The notes under the pieces are model-generated. The model was not told where the DNA came from and did no database searches. It was given only the letters and a program-made list of their open reading frames with translations. A stretch of DNA of 12,180 nucleotides from assembly GCA_020431945.1 (NCBI GenBank), contig JAGQHH010000229.1:1-12180 (forward strand), given 5' to 3'. This document shows positions 7,299-12,180 of the stretch, piece after piece. Numbering within the stretch: the first letter of the stretch is position 1; each line of letters opens with the position of its first letter. The stretch comes from Cyanobacteria bacterium HKST-UBA02 (GTDB taxonomy: Bacteria > Cyanobacteriota > Vampirovibrionia > Obscuribacterales > Obscuribacteraceae). The translations under genes and the position numbers were made by a program.

Positions 7299-7686
7299 GA
7301 CCACCTTCAAGATCGGCACTGACATCTGCTCGATAGCGCGAATCGAGCAGGTATTCGGCAAGTACCAGGAACGATTCCTCAAAAAGATACTCACCGAGGA
7401 CGAGCGCACCTATGTCTTGAGCGCCCGCAGTCATATGATAAGCAGGCTGGCAGCGCGATTCGCCGCCAAAGAAGCGACCATGAAAGCACTGGGTACCGGA
7501 ATTCGCGCCATCAGCTTCAAAGAGGTCGAGGTCACCCGGGCGAGTTCGGGAGCACCTGCCATCAAGCTGCACGGGCGAGCCAAAGCCCGGGCCGAAAAGC
7601 TCGGTCTCACGAATCTCGAAGTCAGTCTCAGTCACGAGCGCGAATTCGCCGTGGCTTTCGTCCTCGCCTACGGCTCGACTTCCTGA
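7291..7686 (+). CDS. acpS: holo-[acyl-carrier-protein] synthase
   Basis: AcpS moves the 4'-phosphopantetheine arm of coenzyme A onto a serine of apo-ACP, which is needed for fatty acid synthesis. The 131 residues are a normal length. Conserved stretches are IGTDICSIARIEQ (8-20, metal ligand Asp11), RFAAKEATMKALG (56-68, with Glu61) and LSHEREFAVAFVLA (113-126). I chose ATG 7291 because GTGAGG at 7282-7287 is a good ribosome site for it; GTG 7282 in the same frame would add three residues. The start lies inside the end of folK, and the TGA stop shares its A with the ATG of the next gene (TGATG), so translation of the operon is tightly coupled. Confidence 0.95.
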   Translation: MAETTFKIGTDICSIARIEQVFGKYQERFLKKILTEDERTYVLSARSHMISRLAARFAAKEATMKALGTGIRAISFKEVEVTRASSGAPAIKLHGRAKARAEKLGLTNLEVSLSHEREFAVAFVLAYGSTS

Positions 7687-8456
7687 TGGCAGTCATCACA
7701 TTCCTGAGCGACTTCGGGCTCACCGACGGCTATGTCGGGATAGTCAAAGGGGTGATCAAAGGCATCAATCCGGATGCCGAGATTATTGATATTACCCACG
7801 ATATCAAACCATGGGCGGTGCAGGATGCTGCCTGGGTACTCTTCAATGCCAGTCGATTCTTCCCTGCCGGTTCCATCCACCTGGCTGTAGTCGATCCGGC
7901 GGTGGGCTCGACCCAGAGACGAATCGCTGTGGCCAGCCGGGACATGATCTACGTCGGACCGGACAGCGGCATCTTCTCGCTCATTACCGACGATACCAGC
8001 CGCGCCTTCGAGCTCAGCAACAGGCGCTATTTCAGAGAACACCTGTCCACGAGCTTTCATGCCCGGGACATTTTCGGTCCCGTGGCAGCTCATCTTTCAG
8101 CTGGCGCGGACCCGAGGGACATGGGCGAGCCGATTGAGATAAGCAGTCTCAATCGTCTGCGAGCTGAGCCCCTGACCGAGAGCGCTTCGGGTCTGACCGG
8201 CTCCATCGTCTATATCGATCGATTCGGCAATCTGATCACCGATATCCCCAACGATCGGGCGGGGGAAGACTCCAGGCTTACGGTAGGAGACACCTCATTG
8301 AGCCTGCTCACTACTTATGCCAGTGTCGAAGTCGGCTCTCCCCTGGCTTTCAAAGGCAGCCACGGCTTTATCGAGGTTGCTCTCAACCAGGGAAGCGCCG
8401 CCGAGGTACTGGGAATCGGCAGCGGCGACCGGATCAGGCTGGAGCAAAAGCGCTAA
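7686..8456 (+). CDS. SAM hydrolase / SAM hydroxide adenosyltransferase (DUF62, PF01887)
   Basis: A 256-residue member of the family that includes fluorinase and chlorinase but mostly splits S-adenosylmethionine to adenosine and methionine with water. Typical stretches are FLSDFGLTDGYVGIVKGVI (6-24), VVDPAVGS (68-75), FHARDIFGPVAAHL (124-137) and YIDRFGNLITDI in the C-terminal domain. The Asp-Arg-His set of the hydrolases appears as Asp70, an Arg at 78/79 and His125. Here the Arg falls eight rather than seven residues after the Asp, implying a one-residue insertion (STQRR). I see nothing pointing to halogenase activity. The ATG overlaps the acpS stop by one base. The physiological role of the family is poorly known; control of SAM levels is a common suggestion. 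Confidence 0.9.
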   Translation: MAVITFLSDFGLTDGYVGIVKGVIKGINPDAEIIDITHDIKPWAVQDAAWVLFNASRFFPAGSIHLAVVDPAVGSTQRRIAVASRDMIYVGPDSGIFSLITDDTSRAFELSNRRYFREHLSTSFHARDIFGPVAAHLSAGADPRDMGEPIEISSLNRLRAEPLTESASGLTGSIVYIDRFGNLITDIPNDRAGEDSRLTVGDTSLSLLTTYASVEVGSPLAFKGSHGFIEVALNQGSAAEVLGIGSGDRIRLEQKR

Positions 8457-8540
8457 ATTATCCGCCGTCTCATTCTGGAGTGAAGCGGAGATACGCCGTC
8501 TGATGGACGTTTGAAGAATCGCATCCAGGACGGTCCGCTA

Positions 8541-8592
8541 CCTGCCGCCGTGCCTGGGCATATAAAAGTGACCGGGCTTCTCTCCAGGCAGG
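8541..8592 (+). promoter_or_regulatory. ribosome-site-sequestering inverted repeat and possible -10 box
   Basis: The likely ribosome site of the next gene, CCAGGCAGG (8584-8592, 9 nt before ATG 8602), can pair with either of two upstream segments: TGCCTGG (8551-8557, 7 bp) or CCTGCC (8541-8546, 6 bp). TATAAA at 8561-8566 between the arms could be a -10 box. If it were used, the transcript would lack the left arms and the ribosome site would be free. The pairing is visible; regulation is inference. Confidence 0.35.
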
Positions 8593-8601
8593 TTTGTTTC
8601 A

Positions 8602-9201
8602 ATGCCCAAGAAAAAAAATAAGACAGAATCAGATGAAAAGCCGACCTCGGAAGAATCCGGGGTAATTACCGGAGAGCCTGAATCTGAATCTGAATCCAAG
8701 CCCGAGCCCGAGCTTGAGCCCGAGCCCGAGCCCGAGCCCGAGTCGAAGCCCGAGCCGGAGCCTGAGTCCAAGTCCAAGCCCGAGCCCGAGCCTGTTTTGA
8801 GCGAAGCTCAAATAGATCAGCTCGAGACCCGGCTCGACGAGCAGCAACAAAAGCCTTTCAATCTGCCAAGCAAGAGAGTAGTTACGATTCTCTGCCTTGC
8901 TCTGGGTGGGCTCTTCTACCTTACTTCTCTGGCTTTCACCAGCGAAGTCCTTATTCTTCTAGCCGGTATGTTCGTTTTTCTGGGCATCTATCCGGAGACC
9001 CGTCTTAAGATGAAGAACCGGACCACTCGCCTGGCGGTGGAGTTCGGCTTGATCTTCGTCACCTCTATCGTGGTCTTCCTGCTTCTGAAAACCACCCTGG
9101 GCAGCGACATGGATCAAGCCAAAGTTGTGATCATCTTTCTGACGATCATGGCCGCCAGGCTAATTGTCTGGCCTATCTACACATTTCAAGACGACGACTG
9201 A
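8602..9201 (+). CDS. small membrane protein with Pro-Glu-rich N-terminal tail, unknown function
   Basis: I do not recognise a family. The 199-residue protein begins with a basic stretch (PKKKNK). A low-complexity tail of Pro, Glu, Ser and Lys follows (25-64, mostly PE dipeptides), then a short polar helix (67-84). Four hydrophobic segments lie near 92-112, 114-130, 144-163 and 172-193, and the protein ends in DDD. PE/PK-rich tails are usually extended spacers or protein-binding regions, as in TonB. No signal peptide is visible and the tail is probably cytoplasmic by the positive-inside rule. The ATG at 8602 has AGGCAGG about 9 nt upstream, which can be hidden in a hairpin. It follows the SAM hydrolase gene by 145 nt and may be a separate transcript. 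Coding is supported by the long hydrophobic helices and clean start, not by homology. Confidence 0.75.
   Translation: MPKKKNKTESDEKPTSEESGVITGEPESESESKPEPELEPEPEPEPESKPEPEPESKSKPEPEPVLSEAQIDQLETRLDEQQQKPFNLPSKRVVTILCLALGGLFYLTSLAFTSEVLILLAGMFVFLGIYPETRLKMKNRTTRLAVEFGLIFVTSIVVFLLLKTTLGSDMDQAKVVIIFLTIMAARLIVWPIYTFQDDD
8674..8793 (+). repeat. in-frame hexanucleotide repeat tract (gagccc-like)
   Basis: About 120 bases of degenerate 6-bp units, mostly GAGCCC with GAATCT at the left end and TCCAAG interruptions, encoding Glu-Pro and Glu-Ser dipeptides. Because the unit is six bases, length change would keep the frame. The longest uninterrupted run is near 8715-8742. Confidence 0.85.
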
Positions 9202-9224
9202 ATCGGAAACTGAATCGGAAACTG
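9197..9224. repeat. 12-bp tandem repeat spanning a stop codon
   Basis: The unit ACTGAATCGGAA occurs twice in direct tandem plus a partial ACTG. The first copy contains the TGA stop of the membrane-protein gene. It is probably a small slippage duplication. Confidence 0.7.
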
Positions 9225-9243
9225 AGTCCGCCAACAGGTCGCC

Positions 9244-9295
9244 ATATGACTGTCAGATCAAGATTTTGCTGGAAATTATGATCCCACAGGAATAT
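9244..9295. repeat. hairpin A of a tandem pair
   Basis: The left arm 9244-9260 and right arm 9279-9295 are 17 nt each and complementary at 13 positions. The loop is 18 nt. It lies between two convergent genes. There is no T-tract. It shares about 70% sequence with hairpin B, including the loop end GAAATTA-like string, and the same loop length. Confidence 0.6.
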
Positions 9296-9303
9296 CGATC
9301 TGG

Positions 9304-9359
9304 AGATATGCCTGTGAGGTCACTTTCTTTCTGAAAATTATGACCTCACGGTCATATCT
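9304..9359. repeat. hairpin B of a tandem pair
   Basis: The left arm AGATATGCCTGTGAGGTCA (9304-9322) pairs with the right arm TGACCTCACGGTCATATCT (9341-9359) at 16 of 19 positions, including a perfect inner 9-bp stem and an outer 7-bp stem. The loop is 18 nt and ends in GAAAATTA. It sits 21 nt past the stop of the MazF-like gene (minus strand). It may act as a two-way transcript end or be a copy of a palindromic repeat family. Confidence 0.7.
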
Positions 9360-9379
9360 GAGCGAAGGAATCATCCGGA

Positions 9380-9835
9380 TCAGGCAGGGGCCTCGGGCTC
9401 TTCTTTCGACGCCTCCTTGGACTCATCGTCCGGGCTTGTGTCGATGGGTCTGCCGATTGCCATGGCAATCATCAGGCACTGGTCCACCCTCTCCATGATC
9501 TCCTGGGGGAAGGAGCCTATCTTGCTGACAAGAAGAGTCTTGGGGATAGTGGCGATGACGGTACAGTCGATTACCGAGTCCAGGCGAAGACCGCCCTGCT
9601 TGCCTTCTTCCGAATCCATCTTGACCACGACCTGGGTAGGCTCCCGGGCGGCCCGGGAGGTATTGCTGGTAAGCGGCACTAGAAGGACGTCGTCAAGACG
9701 CTCGTTATTGTAGTCGTTGCTTATCAGCACAGCCGGACGCCGCTTGGTCTGGGTCTGACCATCATCGGTGGTGTAGGGAAACGAGACGAGGACTACATCG
9801 CCTTTCCGGTATCTGGCTGGTTGTTTAGTTGACAT
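9380..9835 (-). CDS. MazF/PemK-family toxin-like endoribonuclease
   Basis: A 151-residue protein. Residues 8-128 match the PemK/MazF fold: GDVVLVSFPYT (12-22), KRRPAVLISND (31-41) and LLVPLTS (51-57), then a later strand LRLDSVIDC (83-91). Arg33 and Thr56 fit the positions of the catalytic Arg and Thr of MazF RNases. The last 20 residues are a Glu/Asp/Ser/Pro-rich tail not typical of MazF. Toxins of this family cut mRNA at short motifs and are usually held in check by an antitoxin encoded just upstream. No AbrB- or RHH-type antitoxin ORF lies in the 157 nt upstream. The nearest same-strand gene encodes a 65-residue unknown protein. The ribosome site is weak. It is either an orphan, a toxin with an unusual partner, or a domesticated nuclease. 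Confidence 0.88.
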   Translation of the reverse strand: MSTKQPARYRKGDVVLVSFPYTTDDGQTQTKRRPAVLISNDYNNERLDDVLLVPLTSNTSRAAREPTQVVVKMDSEEGKQGGLRLDSVIDCTVIATIPKTLLVSKIGSFPQEIMERVDQCLMIAMAIGRPIDTSPDDESKEASKEEPEAPA

Positions 9836-9948
9836 CCAATGGACAACTATTACTAAGTTAAAACAAACAGGAAGCTGCCGCTTTTAATTGTACCAACGTA
9901 CAGCCTGGTCCGGCAGAGATTTTCAGCCAAATTCGAAATGCCCAAATA

Positions 9949-9964
9949 GGGCTCCGAAGAACCC
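9949..9964 (-). terminator. UUCG-tetraloop hairpin, candidate terminator
   Basis: On the minus strand GGGTTC-TTCG-GAGCCC forms a six-pair stem (one G-U pair) closed by a very stable UUCG loop, 28 nt after the stop of the 65-residue gene. Only a short, broken T run follows (TATTT), so termination may be partial. If it works it separates that gene from the MazF-like gene. Confidence 0.45.
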
Positions 9965-9992
9965 TTACCGGACGAATAAACGAGACAGGAAT

Positions 9993-10190
9993 CTAGACGT
10001 CTTGATAGAGACGGTCGTAGACGTCGGCGTCAGCCATGACACGCTGGGAGAGGAACGTGGCTGATTTGACGGCTTCAGTCCTGTTGGGGAGGTGCGAGAG
10101 AACGACTTCTTTCAAGACGTTCCAGGCGCAGAGCTCGACAGGAATCGGCTCCTGATTCTTGAATCCCTTTAAAAGCTTATCAATATCCAT
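9993..10190 (-). CDS. 65-residue protein of unknown function
   Basis: I do not recognise this protein. It begins MDIDKLLKGF, looks mostly helical and soluble, contains an amphipathic stretch (about 18-33, VELCAWNVLKEVVLSH) and ends in DADVYDRLYQDV. There is no membrane helix or DNA-binding motif I can name. I chose ATG 10190 because a strong promoter (-35 at 10263-10268, -10 at 10240-10245) would start transcripts near 10233. That excludes the longer ORF opening at TTG 10268, which overlaps the -35. A GAGG lies about 13 nt before the ATG. Its position upstream of the MazF-like gene on the same strand makes it a possible antitoxin. The 157-nt spacing and hairpin between them argue against a classical operon. 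Confidence 0.6.
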   Translation of the reverse strand: MDIDKLLKGFKNQEPIPVELCAWNVLKEVVLSHLPNRTEAVKSATFLSQRVMADADVYDRLYQDV

Positions 10191-10239
10191 GTATTGAGCG
10201 GGACCTCGTGAAGATGGCGAAATCGAAGAGTATTTCGGA

Positions 10240-10268
10240 AGTATAGAGGCTTTCAAGAGGATAATCAA
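10240..10268 (-). promoter_or_regulatory. sigma-70-type promoter for the 65-residue gene
   Basis: On the minus strand TTGATT (10263-10268), a 17-bp spacer and TATACT (10240-10245) make a near-consensus promoter. The start site would be near 10233, giving a leader of about 43 nt to ATG 10190. Confidence 0.65.
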
Positions 10269-10396
10269 GTTTTTTTAATGTTGGACCTGAAGATTTATCT
10301 TGAGAACCTTGTACACCTCAAGAACGTTATTCCCAGAAAGCCCTGTGAAAATAACAATTCCAGGCAATTATTTTTCGGCTCGAAGGGGGGAAATCG

Positions 10397-10816
10397 CTAG
10401 TTAAATCGCTCGGGAAATTTCTCTTTCAGAAAGTCGATTGTCCGCTGGGTGCCGCCGCCGGGAACGATAATTTCGGCAATTCCCTGCTTGAGGAGGTTCT
10501 CCCGGTCCTCGTCGGGGATGACGCCGCCGCCGAAAACCAGGATATCGTCCACACCCTGGCTCTTGAGCAGCTCCACCACCCGGGGAAGCAGGGTCATATG
10601 GGCGCCGGAGAGAATGCTCAGACCGATAGCATCCACGTCTTCTTGAATCGCGGTCTCGACGATCTCCTCCGGGGAGCGGTGCAGACCGGTGTATACGACC
10701 TCGACTCCGGCGTCGCGAAGGGCTCTGGCAATCACTTTCGCCCCTCTGTCGTGCCCATCGAGACCGGGTTTGCCAATAAGGACTCTGACTTTTTTCTTTG
10801 CCATAACGGTAGCCAT
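10397..10816 (-). CDS. stand-alone cobalamin-binding domain protein (methylmalonyl-CoA mutase C-terminal type)
   Basis: A 139-residue protein that is a single B12-binding Rossmann-like domain, as found at the C-terminus or as the small subunit of acyl-CoA mutases. The base-off/His-on motif DxHxxG is present as Asp20-x-His22-x-x-Gly25 in [12 protein letters not shown]. The nucleotide-loop motif SxL is Ser67-Ile-Leu69 in GLSILSGAH, and the glycine cluster FGGG is at 95-98. His22 would ligate cobalt from below. The catalytic TIM-barrel subunit is not in this window and must be encoded elsewhere. Otherwise the protein may act as a B12 carrier or sensor. ATG 10816 is preferred because GGAG lies 7 nt upstream; Met5 is possible. 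The gene is 49 nt downstream of the membrane PH-like gene on the same strand. Confidence 0.93.
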   Translation of the reverse strand: MATVMAKKKVRVLIGKPGLDGHDRGAKVIARALRDAGVEVVYTGLHRSPEEIVETAIQEDVDAIGLSILSGAHMTLLPRVVELLKSQGVDDILVFGGGVIPDEDRENLLKQGIAEIIVPGGGTQRTIDFLKEKFPERFN

Positions 10817-10841
10817 CTTCTATCTCCGGGTAATAGAAGAC

Positions 10842-10858
10842 GATTTTACATTAAAATC
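10842..10858 (-). promoter_or_regulatory. AT-rich inverted repeat upstream of the B12-domain gene
   Basis: GATTTTA-CAT-TAAAATC is a perfect 7-bp inverted repeat with a 3-nt centre, 26 nt before ATG 10816. It overlaps a weak candidate promoter on the minus strand (TTGAAG at 10864-10869, then TAAAAT at 10843-10848, spacer only 15). It could be an operator or simply a -10 region. Confidence 0.3.
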
Positions 10859-10865
10859 CAGGGCT

Positions 10866-11381
10866 TCAAGGAGCCGACTCGATAGCCTTAACCGCAGTCT
10901 TGGCCTCGATTGTAGCCGCGAGGTCATCGAAGGGCTTGAGGTTGTACTTGTTAATCAAATAAAAACATCTACTGGTCTTGAGAAAGACATATTTGAGAAA
11001 ACGGGGCTGCTCGAAAGAGACTATCTGCTCCCAACGAAGGGTCCGGCGAAAGAAAAGCATCTGCAGGCGGATCCTCTCGCCGTCGGTCTCGACCTTGTTG
11101 GCCTCGAAAAGAAGCGGTATCAGGATCATCACATCCACCACCGCCAGAAAGGCGAAGAAAAAGAGCTCTTTGCCAGGGTCCATGGCAAGACCGAGCTTCA
11201 TTCGATTGAGCAGGCTCATCACCATGGAGAGGTTGAGCAGGAGCAGGACCAGAGAGCCGCTGTAGCGGAAGAGCTTGCCCAGGAGCCACATTTTCCAGAC
11301 CCGGGGTCGATCGTAATCCACCGGCTGGGCCAATATCGGTCCGGATTCTTCTTTGGTGCGTTTCTTTTTGCGCTTAGCCAT
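10866..11381 (-). CDS. two-helix membrane protein with PH-like C-terminal segment, unknown function
   Basis: A 171-residue protein with a strongly basic N-terminus (MAKRKKKRTK). Two hydrophobic helices follow at about 40-60 and 72-94, then a beta-rich segment (about 97-160) that begins VETDGERIRLQ and includes LRWEQIVSF. This layout of paired helices followed by a short strand-rich domain resembles bacterial PH-domain membrane proteins and the middle region of both kinases in this window, though at low similarity. The start is ATG 11381; a TTG nine codons upstream (11408) is possible but less likely. It is divergent from the decarboxylase-like gene and upstream of the B12-domain gene by 49 nt. 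Function is unknown. Confidence 0.75.
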   Translation of the reverse strand: MAKRKKKRTKEESGPILAQPVDYDRPRVWKMWLLGKLFRYSGSLVLLLLNLSMVMSLLNRMKLGLAMDPGKELFFFAFLAVVDVMILIPLLFEANKVETDGERIRLQMLFFRRTLRWEQIVSFEQPRFLKYVFLKTSRCFYLINKYNLKPFDDLAATIEAKTAVKAIESAP

Positions 11382-11475
11382 TACTCGATACTTTAATACA
11401 TCTTTCAAAGTTAGAAAGATCCGTCGAAAAAAAGGTACAACTCAAAACGTTCCCTTAGAACCCCGATCTGGTGAA

Positions 11476-12180
11476 ATGATGGCAAACAAGAAACTCGCTG
11501 ACTACCTCTTCGAGCGGATCAAGAAAGCCGGCGTCGAATGCACTTTCGGCATTCCCGGTGACTTCGTCCTTCCTTTATATGCTGCTCAGGAGCGCATCGG
11601 TATCAAGACCGTAGTCATGACCCACGAGCCGTCCATCGGTTTCGCCGCCGACGCCTATGCCCGTCTCAAGGGTCTGGGTGTCGCCCTCACCACCTACGGG
11701 GCAGGCGGTCTCAATATGATCAATCCCATCGCTCTGGCCTATGCCGAAGAGTCCCCGGTGATTGTCATAAGCGGCTCCCCCGAGACCAGGTATCGGAGCC
11801 AGAAACCGCACCTGCATCACTGCGTCAAGACCTTCGATACCCAGTACAACGTCTTCAAGGAAGTCACCGAGTCCCAGACCCTCCTCGAAAACCCCCTCAC
11901 CGCCCAGACCGAGATCGACCGGGTCTTCGACACCACCATCAAACAATCCCGTCCGGGCTATATAGAGATCCCCCGGGATATGGTCAATTTCGAGATCCCG
12001 GTGGTGAGCGAGCGGGCACCGCAATCGGTGGAAGGCAACTCTCCGGCCGTGGCCGAAGCAGTCACCGAAATCATCGATCGCCTGCAGAAAGCCCGGCAGC
12101 CGGTGCTTTTCGCCGGTGCCGAAGTGCGCCGTTTCAAGCTCCAGGACAAAGTAATCAGCCTGGCGCAAGCCCTCAATATC
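11476..12180 (+). CDS. thiamine-diphosphate enzyme, pyruvate/indolepyruvate decarboxylase type (3' end outside window)
   Basis: The first 235 residues of a ThDP-dependent enzyme; the frame is open to the window edge. The N-terminal pyrimidine-binding domain begins LADYLFERIKKAGVECTFGIPGDF (7-30). Glu51 in MTHEPSIGFAADAYAR is the conserved glutamate that activates thiamine. YGAGGLNMINPIALAY (74-89) is typical of the fold. HLHHCVKTFDTQ (112-123) contains the His-His pair (114-115) characteristic of pyruvate, indolepyruvate and phenylpyruvate decarboxylases, in contrast to acetolactate synthases. The middle domain starts near residue 190. The GDG/NDN ThDP-Mg motif would lie beyond the edge. Two adjacent ATGs (11476, 11479) are possible; GGTGA just upstream suits the second slightly better. 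Substrate choice between pyruvate, aromatic or branched 2-oxoacids cannot be set from this part. Confidence 0.88.
   Translation, partial: MMANKKLADYLFERIKKAGVECTFGIPGDFVLPLYAAQERIGIKTVVMTHEPSIGFAADAYARLKGLGVALTTYGAGGLNMINPIALAYAEESPVIVISGSPETRYRSQKPHLHHCVKTFDTQYNVFKEVTESQTLLENPLTAQTEIDRVFDTTIKQSRPGYIEIPRDMVNFEIPVVSERAPQSVEGNSPAVAEAVTEIIDRLQKARQPVLFAGAEVRRFKLQDKVISLAQALNI

Noticed and set aside
7686..8456. Possibility that the DUF62 protein is a fluorinase or chlorinase
   Set aside because: Context is a housekeeping operon and there is no halogenase-specific feature I can see; SAM hydrolase is the simpler call.
8538..8850. Minus-strand and shifted-frame ORFs of Gly/Ser/Asp or Leu/Gly repeats
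   Set aside because: They are other-frame readings of the GAGCCC repeat tract and begin or end in non-coding sequence.
9827..9848. AGTTG...CAACT inverted repeat over the start of the MazF-like gene, considered as an autoregulatory operator
   Set aside because: Arms are only 5 bp with a 12-nt gap; chance is a sufficient explanation.
10298..10323. TCTTGAG/CTCAAGA inverted repeat, considered as a terminator for the B12-domain gene
   Set aside because: Seven weak pairs with a 12-nt loop, about 75 nt past the stop, and no T-tract on the minus strand.
10269..10396. Search for a gene or riboswitch between the B12-domain gene and the 65-residue gene
   Set aside because: AT-rich with small inverted repeats (GTTATT/AATAAC) but no ORF and no cobalamin-riboswitch B12-box that I can recognise.
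1..12180. Search for CRISPR arrays, tRNA or rRNA genes, IS elements and phage genes
   Set aside because: No regularly spaced direct repeats, cloverleaf-like segments, transposase motifs or phage structural genes were found by eye.

Overview
This looks like a bacterial chromosomal segment of medium-to-high GC (roughly 55% by eye), with the standard genetic code, dense gene packing and many 0-1 nt gene junctions. I see no phage, plasmid, IS, CRISPR, tRNA or rRNA features. The lineage cannot be fixed from sequence alone. The abundance of membrane-anchored Ser/Thr kinases of the HRD-x-TPDN type and the mixed housekeeping/accessory content would fit an environmental lineage rich in eukaryotic-like kinases, for example a melainabacterial/Obscuribacter-like cyanobacterial relative. 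That placement is an impression only.

Layout. (1) 1-1074 (+): the end of a GGDEF diguanylate cyclase, followed 1 nt later by a HAD-family phosphatase. (2) 1075-1372: a non-coding stretch with several inverted repeats. (3) 1373-5101 (+): two directly abutting, related membrane Ser/Thr kinases. Each has N-terminal membrane helices, a PH-like beta-rich segment, an SYTxxW linker and a C-terminal kinase domain. Each deviates from consensus in a different catalytic motif. (4) 5079-6658 (-): a GNAT/Eis-like acetyltransferase and a universal stress protein, running tail-to-tail into the second kinase gene. (5) 6729-8456 (+): a tight operon of folK (folate synthesis), acpS (acyl-carrier-protein activation) and a SAM hydrolase/adenosyltransferase (DUF62). 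(6) 8602-9201 (+): a small four-helix membrane protein with a Pro-Glu-rich N-terminal tail. (7) 9202-9379: an intergenic region with two related tandem hairpins, each with an 18-nt loop. (8) 9380-10190 (-): a MazF/PemK-like toxin gene and a 65-residue unknown protein with a good promoter. (9) 10397-11381 (-): a stand-alone cobalamin-binding domain of methylmalonyl-CoA mutase type, and a two-helix membrane protein with a PH-like tail. (10) 11476-end (+): the first 235 residues of a thiamine-diphosphate enzyme of the pyruvate/indolepyruvate decarboxylase type.

Functionally, the window mixes signalling (c-di-GMP, kinases, stress protein), cofactor enzymes (folate, ACP, SAM, B12, ThDP) and a small toxin-like gene. 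The least ordinary parts are the twin kinases with complementary motif defects, the paired hairpins at 9244-9359, and the structured gap at 1075-1372.
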